Assembly: GCA_003599295.1 (NCBI GenBank)
Contig: QZJK01000013.1
Location: 1-49,284 of the forward strand
DNA length: 49,284 bases
Origin: Candidatus Parcubacteria bacterium
GTDB taxonomy: Bacteria; Patescibacteriota; Minisyncoccia; Phycocordibacterales; UBA2100
Direction: 5' to 3'
Positions 22,816 through 30,596 of the stretch are shown here, one piece after another. The position numbers were made by a program, and so were the translations under genes. The notes under the pieces were generated by a model. The model was not told the DNA's origin and searched no databases. It saw only the letters and a program-made list of their open reading frames with translations. The stretch's first letter is position 1. Every line of letters begins with the position of its first letter.

Positions 22816-23220
22816 CTAGGTTGTGGGGGAAATCGTGCGGAACCCGAATTTTTTTAGCGTACGCTTCTCAAGCCGCTCCATCCTCTCTCCATGCTTCATA
22901 CCAAGGAGGTGCAGGCATCCGTGGGCGAAGAGATGCGCTATTCTATCTTCTTTGCGTAGGCCGAACGAGCGCGCTTCGCGCTCTGCTTTCCGGAGGTTCA
23001 GGAATATCTCTCCCTCGTATTTCTCTATAGGGAATGAAAGGACGTTCGGCACGTAGTCTTTTTTGCGGTACGCGCGATTCATCCGGCGGGACAGGGTGTC
23101 GCCGCATAGGACGAGGCTCAATTCATACCGTCTGGGCAGCAATGCACCGGCAATTTCCTTAAAAGGAACGCGCGCGTTCCCGCGCGCTACATGCCGTACA
23201 CCGATCGTGGGTCCCTGCAT
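22816..23220 (-). CDS. ybeY: Endoribonuclease YbeY
   Basis: 134 residues. The zinc site is HGCLHLLGMKHG (100-111), the family HGxLHLxGxDH motif with Lys in place of the usual Asp. RMNRAYRKKDYVPNVLSFP earlier is conserved. YbeY matures 16S rRNA and acts in ribosome quality control. It begins 16 nt after rpsU on the minus strand, so the two are probably co-transcribed. ftsA, which follows, has its own promoter. Confidence 0.92.
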   Translation of the reverse strand: MQGPTIGVRHVARGNARVPFKEIAGALLPRRYELSLVLCGDTLSRRMNRAYRKKDYVPNVLSFPIEKYEGEIFLNLRKAEREARSFGLRKEDRIAHLFAHGCLHLLGMKHGERMERLEKRTLKKFGFRTISPTT

Positions 23221-23236
23221 TCTCTTCTGTAGATGG

Positions 23237-23551
23237 TCAGCGCTCTATTGGCGCTCCTTCTGCCGGGCGTGTTTGAGACGTTGATTCACTCTGGCCAGGT
23301 CCTCGCGAGTACCCGCGGCGAGGCGCCTCGATTATCTTTCCCTCTCTGACTAGTTTGTGGTATTCGGCCCGGCGCTTCAAAAGTTTGAGAGCCCGTTTCT
23401 TTTTGACTATCTTCGATGCGTCGCGCGCGTAATAGCGGCGCTTACGCACCGTTTTCACGAGGCCGGTGCCCTGGACCTTCCTGCTGAATTTGCGGATGGT
23501 CGAGAGAGCGCTTTCGCTTCCGGTCTTGCTCACCTCTACATTGATACTCAT
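23237..23551 (-). CDS. rpsU: Small-subunit ribosomal protein bS21
   Basis: 104 residues, longer than the usual 60-70 because of a C-terminal tail rich in Ser, Pro, Gly and Gln. The S21 pattern is clear: MSINVEVSKTGSESALSTI, RKFSRKVQGTGLV, RKRRYYARDASKI. bS21 sits on the 30S platform near the anti-SD of 16S rRNA. The ATG at 23551 is chosen over a longer frame; TAGAGT with a TGT extension (23567-23559) ends 7 nt upstream, so the mRNA is predicted leaderless. Confidence 0.92.
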   Translation of the reverse strand: MSINVEVSKTGSESALSTIRKFSRKVQGTGLVKTVRKRRYYARDASKIVKKKRALKLLKRRAEYHKLVREGKIIEAPRRGYSRGPGQSESTSQTRPAEGAPIER

Positions 23552-23583
23552 TGGGAGAACTCTAACACGACGGAAGCCGGCTT

Positions 23584-24801
23584 TCAAGCAGGCACGGATG
23601 ACCTCCACACGCCCATGCGATGACGGCGGAGGTACCCGGGGAGTTCCAGAAGAGGCACGGCTTCCTGCGAATTGGTCGCGACCTCGCGCACCAGTATCGT
23701 TCCTTCGACAGCTTCTTTGTGTCCCATGATAAGGACGTATGGCGTTGCGTGTTTGCGCGCCGCCGCCATCTGCTCCCCGATGCGTTCGTGGAGAAGCCCT
23801 TGGTGGACCATGATTCCTTCTTTGCGGAGTATCTCAAGAACGGGAAGAGAGCGGCGGCGCGCCTCCGCTCCCAGATGCGCGTAATAGATGGCAGGCATGC
23901 CGGTATTCTCGCGTTTTACGCGCGAACGGCCATGCACCTCGCAAGAGATGCTTATCATCGCGGAAGGCATGGGTCCGTGAGCGAAACGCGCGGCAAGCGG
24001 GTCATAGCGGCCGCCGAACGCGAAGGAGATGCGCCCGCTTGTCTCCGGGTCAATAGTAGATATTTCATATAGGGAGTGCGCCCAGCAATCCCGGCTTCCC
24101 AATACCTGGGGAGAGAGCTCGTAGGAGAGGCCGGACATCTCTAGGTATTCGAGTATTTCCCAAAATCGCCTCCGTTCCTCTTCGGTCAGATATTCCATTG
24201 CCTGTGGAGCGCGCGAAACAGCCGGGTGTCCGCGCTCGATGAGTTGGACCAGGGCGCCAAGGGGGTCGCTTGCCGCGCGCGGGCGAAGCGTCGGGGAAAT
24301 CGATTCGATGTGTTTGCGCAAGTACGTGGAAATATCGCGAACGTATCGGTTCGAGGATTCTATGGAGCCGATGTTGTTGATGGAGAGCACGCGTTTCTCG
24401 ATGCCCGCTTCTTCCGCGATGGCGTTCGCAACGACGATGAGGAGTGCTTCGGCTATCGCAGACGAACTGCCGACCACGTGAAGCTCGAGCGAGAGGGAAG
24501 GCATATCTCCGCGTTCTTTCGTCGAGCTTCCGCCTGTGCGCCACGCAAGGAGAGTCCGTCCTGAACCCCGCGCGCGAATGGCGCATCGCCGCGCGCCGAC
24601 CGCGAGCGGCCGCTCCTCGCGCCGCGCGAATACTATTTCCGCCTCGGGTTTTTTCCCTGCGTCTTTGCGTGCATCACCCACGGCGCGCGGCCCGGGTGCA
24701 TTATCTTCGAGCGGAGCGAATCCGTAATATTCCGCGATGCGTATCGCGGAAGAAAGAAATGATGCGGTATTTGGGTGCCGTGTATCTTTAAGTCTGATCA
24801 T
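23584..24801 (-). CDS. HisS-like class II synthetase paralogue with degenerate catalytic motifs
   Basis: 405 residues. The overall HisS layout is clear: NNIGSIESSNRYVRDISTYL in the middle, GGRYDPLAARF (263-273), and the anticodon-binding end GTILVREVATNSQEAVPLL. Key motifs are altered: the motif 2 Arg-Glu segment reads RTGGSSTKERGDM (88-100); the histidine-binding RGLDYY is replaced by GSRDCW (235-240); the motif 3 GLERL segment reads ISCEVHG. It may be a non-aminoacylating paralogue, comparable in principle to HisZ, or a very divergent enzyme. The ATG at 24801 is preferred over an upstream GTG. It follows lepB by 76 nt. Confidence 0.72.
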   Translation of the reverse strand: MIRLKDTRHPNTASFLSSAIRIAEYYGFAPLEDNAPGPRAVGDARKDAGKKPEAEIVFARREERPLAVGARRCAIRARGSGRTLLAWRTGGSSTKERGDMPSLSLELHVVGSSSAIAEALLIVVANAIAEEAGIEKRVLSINNIGSIESSNRYVRDISTYLRKHIESISPTLRPRAASDPLGALVQLIERGHPAVSRAPQAMEYLTEEERRRFWEILEYLEMSGLSYELSPQVLGSRDCWAHSLYEISTIDPETSGRISFAFGGRYDPLAARFAHGPMPSAMISISCEVHGRSRVKRENTGMPAIYYAHLGAEARRRSLPVLEILRKEGIMVHQGLLHERIGEQMAAARKHATPYVLIMGHKEAVEGTILVREVATNSQEAVPLLELPGYLRRHRMGVWRSSVPA

Positions 24802-24877
24802 GCGATCGTTTTGACTTTCAATTATCCGAATGAATTGAATTTGATTGGGCCCAATGCAAAACACTCACACCGAAAAC

Positions 24878-25480
24878 TCACTCCTCGTACCGCGCTTCTC
24901 CCGGAAGTACGTCGATGACGTTGAACGGATATAAACGAACGAATGCGCGTCCGACAATGTTGCCGCGCGGAAGCGTTCCCCATATGCGCGAGTCGGCGGA
25001 AACGCGGCGATTGTCTCCAAGCACGAAATATTCTTCGTCTTCAAGCGTGACGCGCAGGCTGTTGCCGCCATCAAGGTTCGCGGAATCAAGATATGGTTCA
25101 TCGAGAGTAAATCCTTTCGGATGCGCTTCGTTCACTATCCTCACGGAGTTGCCGTTCAGTACCACCGTTTCTCCCGGAAGCCCGATGACGCGCTTGATGA
25201 GCGATTTTTCCGGGTTATCAGGAAGGTCGAAGACGATAACATCGCCGCGCACCGGCTCTCCGAGCTCATAGGTGACACGGTCCACTATTAAATAGTGCCA
25301 ATCTTCGAACGTCGGGTCCATTGAAGCGCCTGAAACGACGTACGGCGCGGCAACAAAGAAGCGAATAAAGAGTGCGAGACCCAATGCGAACACCGTGTAC
25401 GTTAAAAGCGAACTAGAACTCTCGATCGGTTTCCCCATTGGACCCGGTGATGAACTTTTTTGCATCACAGGATCATTCAT
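24878..25480 (-). CDS. lepB: Signal peptidase I
   Basis: 200 residues. One N-terminal membrane helix (about 26-46). Catalytic Ser53 lies in SGASMDPTF and Lys96 in SLIKRVIGLPG; the conserved FVLGDNRRVSADSRIWG follows, then a C-terminal RLYPF. It removes signal peptides outside the membrane. The ATG at 25480 is selected because TACAAT (25494-25489) ends 8 nt upstream; an earlier in-frame start would be upstream of this promoter. The hisS-like gene follows on the same strand. Confidence 0.95.
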   Translation of the reverse strand: MNDPVMQKSSSPGPMGKPIESSSSLLTYTVFALGLALFIRFFVAAPYVVSGASMDPTFEDWHYLIVDRVTYELGEPVRGDVIVFDLPDNPEKSLIKRVIGLPGETVVLNGNSVRIVNEAHPKGFTLDEPYLDSANLDGGNSLRVTLEDEEYFVLGDNRRVSADSRIWGTLPRGNIVGRAFVRLYPFNVIDVLPGEARYEE

Positions 25481-25594
25481 GAAGCTGAATTGTACTCGCT
25501 TCACGGGATTGACACCAAGTGCAGGCGATGTTCCATCGTTCTAATCCCTAAAAAAATCTCAAAATTCAAGCGCGATGTTGATTGCGCGGCATTT

Positions 25595-25622
25595 TTTAGA
25601 GTTTAGAGCTTAGAGATTAGGG
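25595..25622. repeat. Four tandem 7-bp TTAGAG-type units
   Basis: TTTAGAG, TTTAGAG, CTTAGAG, ATTAGGG in direct succession, with a related inverted CTAATCCCTAAA stretch at 25541-25553. Located in the divergent lepB-pth spacer. No function known. Confidence 0.6.
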
Positions 25623-25626
25623 TTTA

Positions 25627-25659
25627 CATCCGCGGCATCGTGATATGATGCCGCGGATG
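25627..25659 (+). promoter_or_regulatory. 33-nt perfect palindrome spanning the pth promoter and start codon
   Basis: CATCCGCGGCATC (25627-25639) and GATGCCGCGGATG (25647-25659) are exact inverted repeats around 7 nt. The extended -10 TGATATGAT (25641-25649) lies in its centre and ends 7 nt before the ATG at 25657, which is the last triplet of the palindrome. It could be an operator, or a hairpin in read-through mRNA. Confidence 0.6.
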
Positions 25660-26256
25660 GCATGGGTTATCGTCGGATTAGGGAATCCTGGAGACAAATA
25701 CGACTCCACTCGGCACAATGCTGGCCGCATGGCTGTCGAATATTTCGCAAAAGCGAAGAATTTGAACGGTTGGCACGAAGATAAGAGGTCAAAATCCATG
25801 ACGGCAGGTGGCATGGTGGGGAAAACCGCGGTCGCAGTCGTGCTTCCGGATACATTTATGAACAAATCCGGTTCGGCGGTCGCAAAATTCGTGAAATCGG
25901 CGAAAGCTGCCGAGCGGCTTGTGGTCGTCTATGACGATCTCGACTTGCCGCTCGGGAAATTCAAGCTATCGTTCGACCGCGGCAGCGGGGGACACAAAGG
26001 ATTGGAATCCATCATGCGCACCCTGAAGACAAAAAAGTTCGTTCGCGTCCGTATCGGCGTTTCTCCATCGACGGCTTCGGGAGTGCTCCGAAAACCGGAA
26101 GGGGAAAAAGTCATCCTCAATTTTATTTTGACGAAATTCCGCGCACACGAACTCGAGGAATTAAAACGCGTCATGAAGCGCGTCGCGGATGCACTCGAAG
26201 TCGCCGTCACTGACGGTCGTGAACGCGCGATGAACGTGTTCAACGCCGACGCGTAG
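25657..26256 (+). CDS. pth: Peptidyl-tRNA hydrolase
   Basis: 199 residues. VGLGNPGDKYDSTRHNAG opens the protein; catalytic His20, Asn of FMNKSG and Asp93 of YDDLDLP are present, as is GSGGHKGL. Pth recycles peptidyl-tRNA dropped from ribosomes. ATGs at 25645 and 25648 are in frame but overlap the -10 box, so 25657 is chosen. The C-terminal end is convergent with rpsA, 26 nt away, with a short GCCGAC/GTCGGC hairpin at the stop. Confidence 0.95.
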   Translation: MAWVIVGLGNPGDKYDSTRHNAGRMAVEYFAKAKNLNGWHEDKRSKSMTAGGMVGKTAVAVVLPDTFMNKSGSAVAKFVKSAKAAERLVVVYDDLDLPLGKFKLSFDRGSGGHKGLESIMRTLKTKKFVRVRIGVSPSTASGVLRKPEGEKVILNFILTKFRAHELEELKRVMKRVADALEVAVTDGRERAMNVFNADA

Positions 26257-26282
26257 TCGGCATTCCGGCACACGCGTTCGGA

Positions 26283-27401
26283 TTACGCGATTGGCTTCAA
26301 AGTCATCCGCCTGTCCTTCGGTTCAAAGAAAGTGATAGTGAACGGATACACTTTTCCGAGCTCCAGCTTCGAACGCAATTCCTGTTCGTTCGTGAATTCG
26401 GAAATGTGTACGAGTCCGGCAACGCCTTCTTCTATCGAAGCGAGAGCGCCGTGCTTGTTGTATTTGATGATGACCGCGTCCACCTTTTGGTCCTTTTTGT
26501 ATTTCGCAGCCGCGGCTTTCCACGGATCGTCAATGAGAGCTTTGATGGAGAGAGAAACCTTCCCGTCTTTTATCTCGATGACTTTCACTTTCACATTGTC
26601 GCCGGCCTTGTAGCGAGTTTTCGGATTCTCGACGAGCGCCCAATCCATTTCGGAAATGTGCACCAGTCCCTCGAGACCTTCTTCAAGCTTCACGAAGACG
26701 CCGAATTCCGTCGCACCTGTAACGATGCCTTCAAGCACATCGCCTATCGTGTATTTTTCGACGAGCGATGCGCGCTCCGAAGGCGCAGCGCCTTTTTCAG
26801 AGAAGATGAGCTTTCCTTCTTTCGGGTTCGCGTTGATTATCATCACTTCGAGCTTCTCTCCGACAAGCTTTTTCAATTCTCCGAATATCTTGTCCTTGTC
26901 GCCGTCTGGGACGCGCGGGTAGTGCGCGGCGGCGAGTTGCGATGCCGGCAAGAATCCTTGGATGCCGTTCCACGCGATGATGAGTCCGCCTTTGTTCGCT
27001 TCCGTTATCGGAAGTTCGAAGACGGTCTTCTTCTGCACAGCCACTTCTGCTTCGTTCCAAATGAGAGCCTGCCGCGCTTCGCGGAGGGAAAGTTCAATAT
27101 ACCCCTCGTCATTTTCCGAGCCGACGACTTTCGCCGTTATCGTGTCGCCGAGGTGGATGTTCTTCAGGGCTTCGCGCGCGGAAAGGTATTCGCGGCCGTA
27201 AATGATGCCGGTGCCAAAAGGCGGCAAATCGACGAAGACCCGCGCGCGGCCAATCGCGATGACGGGACCTTCTACGACATCTTCTATCGCCGGCGGCTTT
27301 GCGCTTCCGCGGAAGACTTCCGCCATCGGGCCCTCTTTCTCCGGCACTACCTCTACTTCATCGTCGTTCACTATCGCACTCTTAAGTTCTGCTTCTACCA
27401 T
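26283..27401 (-). CDS. rpsA: Ribosomal protein bS1, four S1 domains
   Basis: 372 residues with four S1 OB-fold repeats (about 42-108, 122-200, 215-290 and 300-370). The third and fourth carry the clearest RNA-binding pattern (GVFVKLEEGLEGLVHISEMD, then ALASIEEGVAGLVHISEF). Fewer domains than the six of E. coli S1. bS1 recruits mRNA to the 30S subunit; its presence next to many leaderless or SD-less genes is notable. It has a real promoter (27535-27507) and a structured leader of about 98 nt, where S1 autoregulation could act. Confidence 0.92.
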   Translation of the reverse strand: MVEAELKSAIVNDDEVEVVPEKEGPMAEVFRGSAKPPAIEDVVEGPVIAIGRARVFVDLPPFGTGIIYGREYLSAREALKNIHLGDTITAKVVGSENDEGYIELSLREARQALIWNEAEVAVQKKTVFELPITEANKGGLIIAWNGIQGFLPASQLAAAHYPRVPDGDKDKIFGELKKLVGEKLEVMIINANPKEGKLIFSEKGAAPSERASLVEKYTIGDVLEGIVTGATEFGVFVKLEEGLEGLVHISEMDWALVENPKTRYKAGDNVKVKVIEIKDGKVSLSIKALIDDPWKAAAAKYKKDQKVDAVIIKYNKHGALASIEEGVAGLVHISEFTNEQELRSKLELGKVYPFTITFFEPKDRRMTLKPIA

Positions 27402-27535
27402 TGTTGTGTACGCTCGGGCTATCCTGCCTGCGCTACCGTGTCTGGGAGCAGGGAAGCGTTAACCGAACGCTCTATTAATTAATAAACGCCCTAGGGGCGT
27501 GCATTCAATATATATGAAATGAGTCATTTGCACAA
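27402..27535 (-). promoter_or_regulatory. rpsA promoter and structured 5' leader
   Basis: On the minus strand TTGTGC (27535-27530), 17 nt, TATATT (27512-27507). The leader from about 27500 has two 6-bp hairpins: ACGCCC/GGGCGT (27486-27500) and AGCGTT/AACGCT (27455-27471), then a possible CCTGC/GCAGG pair. No SD precedes the ATG at 27401. Confidence 0.65.
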
Positions 27536-27538
27536 GCT

Positions 27539-27903
27539 AAAAAAGCGTTGGGGGTGCTGGACGCGAAGTCGCAGACACCCCCGGTAATGTTGGCCACTGT
27601 TAACAAATCCCAACGCGTCGCGCCAGGTTTGACTTGGGCCATCGGCTCATCTAGAGCCGATACAATATTCCGAGCTTATGCCGAAAGAGCATTGGGACGA
27701 GTCCTTCGAACTTTTCTTAAGAGTTCTCGGGATTCTTCGTTGGTTTCTCCCTGCAGTTGCGTTTCCTAAAATTCGCCGACCGACCTTACGTGGCCTTGAG
27801 CCCCGTGGCCATCATTCCTCCCGTTGTATGAGGAGTTTTGCCCAGTAAATTGACCAGGCGGTTCTGCTCGGGTATTCCCACGTTGGAGGCGGGTCACCGA
27901 GCT
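27539..27903 (-). ncRNA. Probable structured RNA of about 365 nt, family unresolved
   Basis: The 410 bp between the rpsA promoter and the next gene hold no convincing protein frame. On the minus strand TTGACG (27938-27933), 17 nt and TAGTGT (27915-27910) form a possible promoter. A terminator closes the far end: GCGTTGGG (27616-27609 on minus) pairs with CCCAACGC, followed by six T (27544-27539). Inside lie an 8-bp hairpin ATCGGCTC/GAGCCGAT and a GGGGGTG/CACCCCC arm with a GAC-GTC tip. Length fits RNase P RNA or tmRNA, but I could not find their signature sequences. Confidence 0.45.
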
Positions 27904-27964
27904 ATCGGGACACTACTATTCTGCAAAGCTCACGTCAAATCCGACGTGTGAATCAAATTTCGGT

Positions 27965-28031
27965 TATAATGCTGGACATGCCTCGAATTTCCATACCTTA
28001 TACGAGATACTTTATACCGTATACCTTATGA
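27965..28031 (+). promoter_or_regulatory. Promoter and 17-codon leader ORF ahead of the MBL-fold gene
   Basis: TATAAT (27965-27970) ends 7 nt before an ATG at 27978 that opens MPRISIPYTRYFIPYTL and stops at 28029-28031. The stop overlaps the ATG of the next gene (ATGA). The peptide is Tyr/Ile/Pro-rich, partly because it reads through a TTATAC-repeat. It could couple or regulate translation of the next gene. Confidence 0.45.
27996..28017. repeat. 22-nt TTATAC-word repeat, copy 1
   Basis: Begins CCTTATACGAGATAC and ends TTTATAC. It differs at only two of 22 positions from the copy at 41605-41626, and both copies lie just before the start codon of a gene. It is rich in -10-like TATAC words. Confidence 0.7.
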
Positions 28032-28648
28032 TCCTCACCTACCACACCGGCGCGTGCATTCGGGCCCAGGCGGGCGACACGACGCTTGTGTTTGCTCCCG
28101 TTTCCAAAAAATCGAAGAATTTCAAGCAGACGAATTTCGGCGCCGATGTCGCACTCGTCCCACTCAATCATCCGGACATGAACGGCGTCGAGGAAGCGGG
28201 GCGCGGCGATAAACAGCCGTTTGTCATCTCCGGCCCAGGCGAGTATGAAGTGAAGGATATGACGGCCGCGGCGTTCGCCTCCGGTTCGAAATGGGAGGGA
28301 GAGCCGCGCACCAACACGATTTATTCCATCCATTTCGACGGACTCTCTGTCCTATACCTTGGAGCACTCGGAGACCTCGATCTGCCGGGCGACGTTTTGG
28401 AAATGGACGCGCCGGATGTGCTCATCCTTCCCGTGGGAGGCGCCGGCGCATTGACGCCCGCAGAGGCGCAGAAGCTCGCGGTAAAGCTTGAGAGCAAAAT
28501 AGTCATTCCTATTTTATACGACGATAAAACGCTCAAGCAGTTCTTGAAAGAAGCGGGAGAAGAAGGAACGAAACCGGTCGATAAGCTGACCCTCAAACCG
28601 AGAGACGTCGTCGGAAAAGAGAGTGAAGTGGTTGTACTCTCTGCATGA
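28028..28648 (+). CDS. MBL-fold protein, UlaG-like, metal site degenerate
   Basis: 206 residues. The metallo-beta-lactamase fold is suggested by ACIRAQAGDTTLVFAP at the start, SGPGEYEV, IYSIHFDGLSVLYLGALGD, and LPVGGAGALTPAEAQKLA with VIPILYDD. The usual HxHxDH is replaced by LNHPDMNG, and the GD-containing strand is altered, so zinc binding is doubtful. Related proteins in this bacterial group are annotated as MBL-fold hydrolases of unknown substrate. The ATG overlaps the leader ORF stop (ATGA). Confidence 0.72.
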   Translation: MILTYHTGACIRAQAGDTTLVFAPVSKKSKNFKQTNFGADVALVPLNHPDMNGVEEAGRGDKQPFVISGPGEYEVKDMTAAAFASGSKWEGEPRTNTIYSIHFDGLSVLYLGALGDLDLPGDVLEMDAPDVLILPVGGAGALTPAEAQKLAVKLESKIVIPILYDDKTLKQFLKEAGEEGTKPVDKLTLKPRDVVGKESEVVVLSA

Positions 28649-28656
28649 GCACGACA

Positions 28657-28780
28657 AATTCTCAATTTTCAAGGTACAATTTTCAATGAATTATCAATGT
28701 TCCAATTTTCAAACAACACGTCCATCAGCTCAGGTTGAATTTTTTTGAAAATTGAAAATTGGTAATTGAAAATTTAAAAT
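28657..28780. repeat. CAATTTTCAA / TTGAAAATTG repeat region
   Basis: Three to four copies of CAATTTTCAA-like words (28662-28712) face an inverted block of TTGAAAATTG words (28745-28775); CCAATTTTCAA (28702-28712) and TTGAAAATTGG (28752-28762) are exact complements. The 38 nt between are unique. AT-rich palindromic spacers of this form look like a dispersed intergenic repeat. Confidence 0.65.
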
Positions 28781-29137
28781 ATGGTCCTCCAAAAAGCTCT
28801 CGACAGCGCGAAAGACCGCCCGAAGGACGAGAAAAAAGTCATTGCCGGCGGCATCGCGATATTCGTCGTCGTCGCACTTTTTTTCGGCTGGGCGATATTC
28901 TTTCTTAAGAAAATACAGAGCGGCGAGCAAAGACTCGAATTCGGCGGGGGAGCGCAAGATGAATTCCTTCCTGAATCTGTTCGCCAGGCACAGCAGAACA
29001 TCATGGAGGGTTTCTCGAATCTGGAAGAACTCGAAGCGATACGGAACGAATCCACCGCGCGGCAGGTCGAAGGAGGGGGCGTTCCGCTCGACACGGGCAG
29101 CGGCGATGATCCGTTCGGGACACCCGACACACAATAG
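28781..29137 (+). CDS. Hypothetical single-pass membrane protein
   Basis: 118 residues: a charged cytoplasmic start (ALDSAKDRPKDEKK), one membrane helix (about 21-42), then a Gly/Glu-rich acidic domain with a helix (VRQAQQNIMEGFSNLEELEAI). No family recognised. It ends 1 nt before lysS, so it is in the same unit. The repeat region at 28657-28780 abuts its ATG, and no SD is present. Confidence 0.65.
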   Translation: MVLQKALDSAKDRPKDEKKVIAGGIAIFVVVALFFGWAIFFLKKIQSGEQRLEFGGGAQDEFLPESVRQAQQNIMEGFSNLEELEAIRNESTARQVEGGGVPLDTGSGDDPFGTPDTQ

Positions 29138-29138
29138 T

Positions 29139-30596
29139 ATGTCTGAAGCAGACATTCGCGCGGAACGGATAAAGAAACTCGCACTCCTCAAAAAGGCGGG
29201 GATGGAGTCGTACCCGTCCGATTCGCACCGGGACGTCACCAACGCGGACGTGCGAGATTCATTTGAGACGCTTGAAAAGAGCGGGAAGAAAATCCACGTC
29301 GGCGGCCGCATCATGTCGCTTCGCGGCCAGGGCGGCATCGTGTTCGCGGATATGTTCGACGGCACCGCGAGATTGCAGGCGGTGTTCCAAAAAGCCGATA
29401 TGGATGAGAAGTCGTTCGAACTTTTCTCGAACGCGGCAGATATTGGCGACTTCATAGAAGTAATGGGAACGGCCTTTAAGACGAAGCGCGGAGAACCTTC
29501 GGTCAAAGTGGAAAAGTGGCGCATGCTTTCGAAATCACTTCTCCCCATACCGGCGGAACGCTTCGGCCTTAAAGACGAAGAGAAACGCTTACGCGAGCGG
29601 GAGATAGACATACTGACAAATCCGGAAACACGTGCGATTTTCGAACGCAAAGCAAGATTTTGGCAATCTGCGCGCGATTTTTATCGCGCCCGAGGTTTTC
29701 TCGAAGTAGAAACACCGGTCCTCGAGACGACGCCGGGCGGTGCCGATGCGCGGCCCTTTATAACGCATCACAACGCACTCGACATTGATGTCTATATGCG
29801 CATCTCATGCGGCGAATTGTGGCAGAAGCGCCTTCTCATCGCGGGCTATCCGAAAGTGTTCGAGATAGGACGCATCTTCAGGAACGAAGGACAATCGCGC
29901 GAGCACTTGCAGGACTACACCCAGCTCGAATCATACGAAGCATTCAGTGACGCGAAAGCCGGCATGAAATTCGTGCAGGAACTATACAGGTATATCGCAA
30001 AAGAAGTGTATGGAAAATACACATTTGAAGTAGGAGGACACACAGTAGATTTCGCCGACGATTGGAAAAGAATAGATTTTTGCGAGTCATTAGAAAAAGA
30101 ATTTGGCATCAACCCGCTTTCGTGCAGTGAGAAAGAAGCTATCCAAGCCGTGCGCGATGCGAAGATAGAATACGGAGAAGCGCTCAATAAGGCGCGCGCT
30201 GTCGACCATCTTTGGAAAAACCTTCGGAAGAAAATTTCAGGCCCGGCATTTTTGACGGGCATTCCCGTGTATCTCGAACCACTCGCCAAGCGTTCAAGCG
30301 AGAATCCGGAGACCGTCGAACGCATTCAAGTGCTTATCGCCGGTTCGGAGGTGGGGAAGGGGTATAGTGAGTTGAATGATCCGCTAGACCAGCGCGCGCG
30401 TTTCGAGGAGCAGCAGAAACTTCGTGACAAAGGCGACGAAGAGGCCCAGCGGCTCGACCTCGATTACGTGCGCGCAATGGAATACGGCATGCCGCCCGCA
30501 TTCGGCTTCGGCGTTTCCGAACGACTCTTCGCGTTCCTTGAGAACAAACCTGCGCACGAAACGCAGATATTCCCGCTTCTTCGTCCTCGGCAATGA
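29139..30596 (+). CDS. lysS: Lysyl-tRNA synthetase, class II
   Basis: 485 residues. An N-terminal OB-fold (about 40-150) for the anticodon precedes the class II core. Motif 2 is FEIGRIFRNEG (about 238-248) and motif 3 is GFGVSERLFAFLEN (about 452-465), with the closing ETQIFPLLRP. It charges tRNA-Lys in the cytoplasm. The ATG at 29139 follows the upstream stop by 1 nt; a much longer in-frame extension overlaps that gene and is spurious. msrA overlaps its TGA by 4 nt (ATGA). Confidence 0.96.
   Translation: MSEADIRAERIKKLALLKKAGMESYPSDSHRDVTNADVRDSFETLEKSGKKIHVGGRIMSLRGQGGIVFADMFDGTARLQAVFQKADMDEKSFELFSNAADIGDFIEVMGTAFKTKRGEPSVKVEKWRMLSKSLLPIPAERFGLKDEEKRLREREIDILTNPETRAIFERKARFWQSARDFYRARGFLEVETPVLETTPGGADARPFITHHNALDIDVYMRISCGELWQKRLLIAGYPKVFEIGRIFRNEGQSREHLQDYTQLESYEAFSDAKAGMKFVQELYRYIAKEVYGKYTFEVGGHTVDFADDWKRIDFCESLEKEFGINPLSCSEKEAIQAVRDAKIEYGEALNKARAVDHLWKNLRKKISGPAFLTGIPVYLEPLAKRSSENPETVERIQVLIAGSEVGKGYSELNDPLDQRARFEEQQKLRDKGDEEAQRLDLDYVRAMEYGMPPAFGFGVSERLFAFLENKPAHETQIFPLLRPRQ

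Noticed and set aside
24802-24864. GTG start adding 21 residues to the hisS-like protein
   Set aside because: The extension is not similar to family N-termini, and the ATG at 24801 is closer to the homologous region.
27678-27848. 56-codon plus-strand ORF starting MPKEHWDESFELFLRVL
   Set aside because: It starts 11 nt after TACAAT and could be real, but it lies within the structured minus-strand region, has a low-quality C-terminus and no recognisable domain.
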